Source: Candidatus Iainarchaeum sp.
GTDB lineage: Archaea > Iainarchaeota > Iainarchaeia > Iainarchaeales > JAAZKV01
Direction of reading: 5' to 3'
NCBI GenBank assembly: GCA_028690725.1
Contig: JAQVAR010000005.1
Location: 1 to 25,551, forward strand
Length of the DNA stretch: 25,551 nt
Under the pieces are notes generated by a model. The model worked only from the letters and a program-made list of their open reading frames with translations. It was not told the DNA's origin and did no database searches. Every line of letters starts with the position of its first letter. Position 1 is the first letter of the stretch. Positions 22,187 through 25,551 of the stretch are shown piece by piece. The position numbers and the translations under genes are program-made.

Positions 22187-23464
22187 TTAGAAATAATCTT
22201 TAACATTATATTCTGGAAATTTTGCTCGAGTCATTTTTTTTGTTTTGTCTAAAGGCATTGTTAAATCAAATCCTGCTTTTGCTGTTTCTCTCGTTATTTG
22301 ATTAGCACTTGGGTCAAGCGAAGAGCCTTTTTGTTTTGGAAACAAATAAAGGTCTTTTTCTCCTTGAAACCTTGTTGCCATAGCCCATTCCACTTCTAAT
22401 GAATCATAAATGTTTATATCATTATCAACTACAAAAAAATGTTTTCCACTAGTGTGCCCTTTCATCGCTGCTTCAATTGCTTTTTTTCCATCTTCCTCGC
22501 TTTGTTTATTAATTTTTATTATTACATGAAACCAAGAGCTTCCCCCCACATTAACACTTACATCTATAACATCAACGCCAACTTTTTTTATTTCTTCAAA
22601 TATTGTTGGTTCTCTTGGCATTCCCATTAAAATTTTGTGTTCAAATCCACCAGGGAGTAATGCATGATAAATATAATTTGGTTTCACATAAATTTTTTCT
22701 ACTGTAAAAACTGGTTCTTCTCTTATAATATCACTTGTTCCAGTAAGATCAACAAAAGGCCCTTCAGAATGTTTTTCATTTAATGAAAGAATCCCTTCCA
22801 TTATTACTTCTGCGTCAGCTGGTAATAAGGCATCAAACGTTTTTGCTTTTATTACTTTAATTGGTTTTATTGAGTTTGCAATTTCTAACTCGTTTTGTCC
22901 TAACGAGGGGGCCATTGCTGCGGCTAAAGCAGTTTCTGCTCCAATTCCAATACAATAAGCTGCTTTCATTAACCCATTATTTTTTTTTAATAATTCCATT
23001 GTGTTTCTTTCAAGTATTCGAAATGCAAATTTATTTTTTTCAAAAACCATCCCCCTATGATAACAAACGTTTTGTCCTATTTCAGAATCTTTTACTATAA
23101 CAATTCCTGATGATACATATGGGCCACCATCTTTTTCAGTATGAGTAAGAATAGGCAACTTTTCTAAATCAACTTCAATTTCATTGTGATCAGTTCGTTC
23201 AACAATTTGTGGTTTTGTTGGATTGTTTAATGCTTTAATCATTTTTGGAACTAACTCTTTTACTTCACAATTCAAATATTTTGCTACTCTTTCTTTTGAT
23301 GCAAAAACATTTGCTACAACCCTATTTTCAGATTCAATTATTTTTTCAAAAAGAATACTTTTTTCTCCAGCTGAATAAATTATTCCACTCGCTTCTAAAT
23401 TTTTTGAAACATTTTTTGAAATTTTTATATCAGTTGATTTTTCTACAAATTCACGAAAACTCAT
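22187..23464 (-). CDS. UbiD-family anhydromevalonate phosphate decarboxylase
   Basis: A 425-residue prenylated-FMN decarboxylase; in this context it should turn trans-anhydromevalonate 5-phosphate into isopentenyl phosphate. UbiD features are LPILTHTEKDGGPYVSSGI, a CYHRGMVF block containing the conserved Arg region, IGIGAETALAAAMAPS, PADAEVIMEG with the conserved Glu, and GPFVDLTG with the conserved acidic residue, together the E/R/D triad. PGGFEHKILMGMPREP follows. The ATG has a GGTGA Shine-Dalgarno (23471-23475). It lies between ubiX and the dehydratase genes. From sequence alone other UbiD substrates are possible; the assignment rests on the operon. Confidence 0.94.
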   Translation of the reverse strand: MSFREFVEKSTDIKISKNVSKNLEASGIIYSAGEKSILFEKIIESENRVVANVFASKERVAKYLNCEVKELVPKMIKALNNPTKPQIVERTDHNEIEVDLEKLPILTHTEKDGGPYVSSGIVIVKDSEIGQNVCYHRGMVFEKNKFAFRILERNTMELLKKNNGLMKAAYCIGIGAETALAAAMAPSLGQNELEIANSIKPIKVIKAKTFDALLPADAEVIMEGILSLNEKHSEGPFVDLTGTSDIIREEPVFTVEKIYVKPNYIYHALLPGGFEHKILMGMPREPTIFEEIKKVGVDVIDVSVNVGGSSWFHVIIKINKQSEEDGKKAIEAAMKGHTSGKHFFVVDNDINIYDSLEVEWAMATRFQGEKDLYLFPKQKGSSLDPSANQITRETAKAGFDLTMPLDKTKKMTRAKFPEYNVKDYF

Positions 23465-23488
23465 TTATCTTCACCACAACTATTTTTG

Positions 23489-24049
23489 TTAATCCCATCT
23501 TTTATAAGAATTGTTTTTTATCCCTAATAAATCCATTGCTTTTCCAGAAATAAAATCTTCCAAATCGCTTATTTTTTTTGGGTTATAATAGAAAGCTGGG
23601 CTAAGAGGAAAAATTATCCCACCATACTGAGCAATTTTTGTTAATTGTTCTAAACAAGGTCCGCTTATAGGCGTTTCTCTTAACCCTATTATTAATGGTT
23701 TTTTGTAACGTAACATTATGTCAGCACACCTTGTAATAAGTGTTGAAGTGTGAGCATTAGCTATTTCAGAACAAGTTTTTACCGATGCAGGAATTATTAT
23801 CATTCCGTCGGATAAAAAACTTGAAGAAGATATTTTTGCACCCATTTCTTTGTTTGAATATATTTGTGCAACTAATTTTTTTAATTCTGAAAATTTTTTA
23901 TTTGTTTCTTGTTCAAAAACTTTTTTACCCCAATTACTTATAATTAAATGTACTTCAATTTTTTTTTCTTTAAGCGATTTAAGTAAAGTCAGAACATAAT
24001 TTGCCCCACTTGCTCCAGTAATTGCAACAATTATTTTTTTTTGTTCCAT
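23489..24049 (-). CDS. ubiX: UbiX flavin prenyltransferase
   Basis: Makes prenylated FMN, the cofactor of UbiD decarboxylases, from FMN and dimethylallyl phosphate. It is 186 residues. IIVAITGASGANYVLTLLKSL is the Rossmann flavin loop. IIPASVKTCSEIANAHTSTLITRCADIML and KPLIIGLRETPISGPCLEQL, given here in shortened form as IIPASVKTCSEIANA and LIIGLRETPIS, are family signatures. It lies 11 bases after mevalonate kinase and 24 before the UbiD gene, so enzyme and cofactor maker are co-expressed. Confidence 0.96.
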   Translation of the reverse strand: MEQKKIIVAITGASGANYVLTLLKSLKEKKIEVHLIISNWGKKVFEQETNKKFSELKKLVAQIYSNKEMGAKISSSSFLSDGMIIIPASVKTCSEIANAHTSTLITRCADIMLRYKKPLIIGLRETPISGPCLEQLTKIAQYGGIIFPLSPAFYYNPKKISDLEDFISGKAMDLLGIKNNSYKRWD

Positions 24050-24060
24050 AAAATTAACAA

Positions 24061-24996
24061 CTAACTTATTTTTGTTTTTATTAAAGAATAATTTTTTGCT
24101 TTCAATGTTTCAAATATTTTGTTTTTTTGTTCTTCTGTTTCACACAAAACTATTACATTGCCGCCACACCCAGCACCGGTTACTTTTGCACCCAAACAAT
24201 TTTCGAATGTTACTGTTCTTATTATTTCTTCTGCTTCATTGCAAGAAACCCCTATTTTTCTTAATAGTTCTTGATTTTGATTCATTAGTTTTCCAATTTC
24301 TTGTATTCCGCCAAATTTTAATTCTTGTTTTGCTTTTACAATAATTTTTTTGTAATCAGAAAATATTTTTTCAAATTCTTTTTTATTTTCTTCTTTTTTC
24401 TTTGCAACCATTTCAACAATTTTTTTTGTACTCTCTTTTTTTATTCCTGTATCAACTATTAATAAGTGTAGTGGTTTTGCGCATTTCAAAATTTTTGTAT
24501 TATTTTTTTCATTATCTATATTTTTTTCAAATAATATTGTTGTACCATATGTTGCACAAGTATTATCTATTCCACTTGGTGTTCCATGAGAAACTTTTTC
24601 ACACTCAAAAGCTAATTCATTTATTTCTTCATCTTTTAAATCCAAATTTAAATAATCTGATGTTGCTCTTGCCATTGCTACCGCTAAAGAAGCTGATAAA
24701 CCCATCCCCCCACCAGGAATAGCGTCTCCATTAAAAGTAATTTTTATTTTGTTTAAATTATATTTATCAATTATTGGTTTGAATATTTTGCTTTTAATGT
24801 GTTCTGGGTTTTGTTTAATATTAACTTTTTCTTTGAAAAAAGTTGGGTCATCAATAATAATTGTGTCTTCTTCTATTGGTTGTATTTTTATTTCTACAAA
24901 CCTATCTATCCCTGATGCTATTCCTGGTAAACCATACACTACAAAGTGTTCTCCAAACAAAATTATTTTTGAATAACCTTTTCCTGTTGAAACCAT
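24061..24996 (-). CDS. mvk: Mevalonate kinase
   Basis: ATP-dependent phosphorylation of mevalonate to 5-phosphomevalonate. It is a 311-residue GHMP kinase with KIILFGEHFVVYGLPGIA (10-27, substrate loop), AIPGGGMGLSASLAVAMAR (92-110, ATP loop), HGTPSGIDNTCATYG (the Asp is the catalytic base) and AKVTGAGCGGNVIVL (about 274-288). The length is normal for archaeal mevalonate kinase. Its ATG (24994-24996) is preceded by TTGGT, a partial Shine-Dalgarno. The 57-base spacer to the upstream DUF35 gene holds no strong structure. Confidence 0.96.
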   Translation of the reverse strand: MVSTGKGYSKIILFGEHFVVYGLPGIASGIDRFVEIKIQPIEEDTIIIDDPTFFKEKVNIKQNPEHIKSKIFKPIIDKYNLNKIKITFNGDAIPGGGMGLSASLAVAMARATSDYLNLDLKDEEINELAFECEKVSHGTPSGIDNTCATYGTTILFEKNIDNEKNNTKILKCAKPLHLLIVDTGIKKESTKKIVEMVAKKKEENKKEFEKIFSDYKKIIVKAKQELKFGGIQEIGKLMNQNQELLRKIGVSCNEAEEIIRTVTFENCLGAKVTGAGCGGNVIVLCETEEQKNKIFETLKAKNYSLIKTKIS

Positions 24997-25053
24997 TTTT
25001 TACCAACAACTTTTATGCTTAAAAATAATTAAAAAGAGTTTTAATTGTACTAA

Positions 25054-25452
25054 TTAGAATTTTGGCCTGAACTTCGTTCCATAATGAATTATTCCTTTTT
25101 CTCCACTCTTATAAAACTTTCTGAATACTGCTTCTACTTCTTGGCCAATTTTTAATTCATCATATTTACAATCAATTATTTGTGATGTTATTCTTGCGCC
25201 TTCTTCTAAATCAATTATTCCTACACAATAAGGGGCTTGTTCTGAAAAAACTGCTGGGCCAGAATGAACCTGAGTAAATGAAACTATTTTTCCTTTTCCA
25301 CAAAAATCCATTTCAGCATAATCTAAGTTACCACAAGTACACAAACCTTTTTTTTCAAAATATGTTTTACCACAATTAGTACATTTGTATCCAGTTAACC
25401 TGTATCTGTCTGAATAATTTCTCCATCTCATTATTGGGCTTTCTCTAAACAT
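25054..25452 (-). CDS. DUF35 OB-fold/zinc-ribbon protein of the thiolase-HMG-CoA synthase complex
   Basis: A 132-residue protein: an N-terminal helix, a zinc ribbon (CTNCGKTYFEKKGLCTCGN, four Cys at about 24, 27, 38 and 40), and a C-terminal OB fold (GKGKIVSFTQVHSGPAVF onward). In methanogens and other archaea the DUF35 protein bridges acetoacetyl-CoA thiolase and HMG-CoA synthase in a channelling complex. I infer the same here because it heads the mevalonate genes. The second half of the ribbon reads CxC rather than CxxC, a small variation. The ATG is preceded by AGGTGA (25459-25464). Thiolase and HMG-CoA synthase are not visible in the window. Confidence 0.9.
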   Translation of the reverse strand: MFRESPIMRWRNYSDRYRLTGYKCTNCGKTYFEKKGLCTCGNLDYAEMDFCGKGKIVSFTQVHSGPAVFSEQAPYCVGIIDLEEGARITSQIIDCKYDELKIGQEVEAVFRKFYKSGEKGIIHYGTKFRPKF

Positions 25453-25466
25453 TTTTATTCACCTAA

Positions 25467-25551
25467 TTATTTTCTACTCCTATGTATTGCTCTAGACATT
25501 TTTTGTTTCATACCGGGTTTTCTTAATTTAGCTGCTTCTCTTCTTCTTTTT
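25467..25551 (-). CDS. C-terminal tail of a basic protein, 5' part outside the window
   Basis: Open frame entering from the right edge and ending at a TAA (25467-25469), giving a tail of 27 residues: KRRREAAKLRKPGMKQKM, then SRAIHRSRK. It is extremely rich in Arg and Lys, unlike the ends of thiolase or HMG-CoA synthase, so an RNA- or ribosome-related protein seems more likely; I do not recognise it. The stop is 14 bases before the DUF35 start and the same strand is used, so the two are probably co-transcribed. Confidence 0.55.
   Translation of the reverse strand, partial: KRRREAAKLRKPGMKQKMSRAIHRSRK

Noticed and set aside
22156..22206. Seventeen-residue N-terminal extension of the dehydratase large subunit
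   Set aside because: It would overlap the UbiD gene and contain the GGTGA ribosome site; the family begins at the MQLTKEE position.
23989..24722. Leu/Phe-rich plus-strand open frames opposite mevalonate kinase and UbiX
   Set aside because: They are the reverse reading of Lys/Glu/Asn-rich real genes; composition is typical of antisense shadows and no start signals support them.
1..25551. CRISPR arrays, insertion sequences, tRNA or rRNA genes
   Set aside because: No regularly spaced repeats, transposase motifs, terminal repeats or recognisable structural RNA signatures were found on either strand.

Overview
The window looks archaeal and very AT-rich. It encodes archaea-type proteins: Bud32, DtdA, a tetrameric pyruvate:ferredoxin oxidoreductase, fused ADP-forming acetyl-CoA synthetase, isopentenyl phosphate kinase and the archaeal phosphomevalonate-dehydratase version of the mevalonate pathway. 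Genes that appear to start transcripts often have a TATA-like box about 20-40 bases before the ATG and no Shine-Dalgarno, while several operon-internal genes carry a GGTG(A) Shine-Dalgarno. Compact spacing, small proteins, a DnaK system and a complete late mevalonate route would suit a DPANN-type archaeon (for example Diapherotrites-like), but that placement is inference.

Layout. 1-158: left edge with a clear hairpin and no complete gene. 159-2008 (minus): an orphan coiled-coil protein, the Bud32 kinase and a predicted lipoprotein. 2073-5977 (minus): heat-shock operon grpE-dnaK-(70-aa basic protein)-dnaJ, with stem-loops in two of its spacers. A winged-helix regulator (6102-6584, plus) is divergent from grpE. 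6669-9708 (minus): tRNA-dihydrouridine synthase and the fused acetyl-CoA synthetase. 9843-14996 is mostly plus strand: a membrane-anchored DUF4139 protein, a 50-aa protein on the minus strand, a short DUF1846 protein, purF and dtdA. 15005-19048 (minus): porG-porD-porA-porB, in which porB is interrupted by a 367-residue intein with a LAGLIDADG endonuclease, placed in the thiamine-diphosphate site. 19172-20445 (minus): isopentenyl phosphate kinase coupled to an unknown GNAT-like gene. 20572-25452 (minus): DUF35 protein, mevalonate kinase, UbiX, UbiD-type decarboxylase and the phosphomevalonate dehydratase large and small subunits. The last 85 bases hold the basic C-terminal tail of another minus-strand gene.

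How the genes fit together. POR makes acetyl-CoA from pyruvate. ADP-forming acetyl-CoA synthetase can turn that into acetate plus ATP, or it can feed mevalonate synthesis, for which the DUF35 protein is a likely scaffold of the thiolase/HMG-CoA synthase step. Mevalonate kinase, phosphomevalonate dehydratase, anhydromevalonate-phosphate decarboxylase (with its prenyl-FMN cofactor made by UbiX) and isopentenyl phosphate kinase then lead to isopentenyl diphosphate for archaeal lipids. HMG-CoA reductase, thiolase, HMG-CoA synthase and IPP isomerase are not in the window.

The most notable item is the porB intein. Next are the stem-loops and extra small gene of the heat-shock operon with its divergent candidate regulator, the shortened DUF1846 protein, and the unassigned gene translationally coupled to isopentenyl phosphate kinase.
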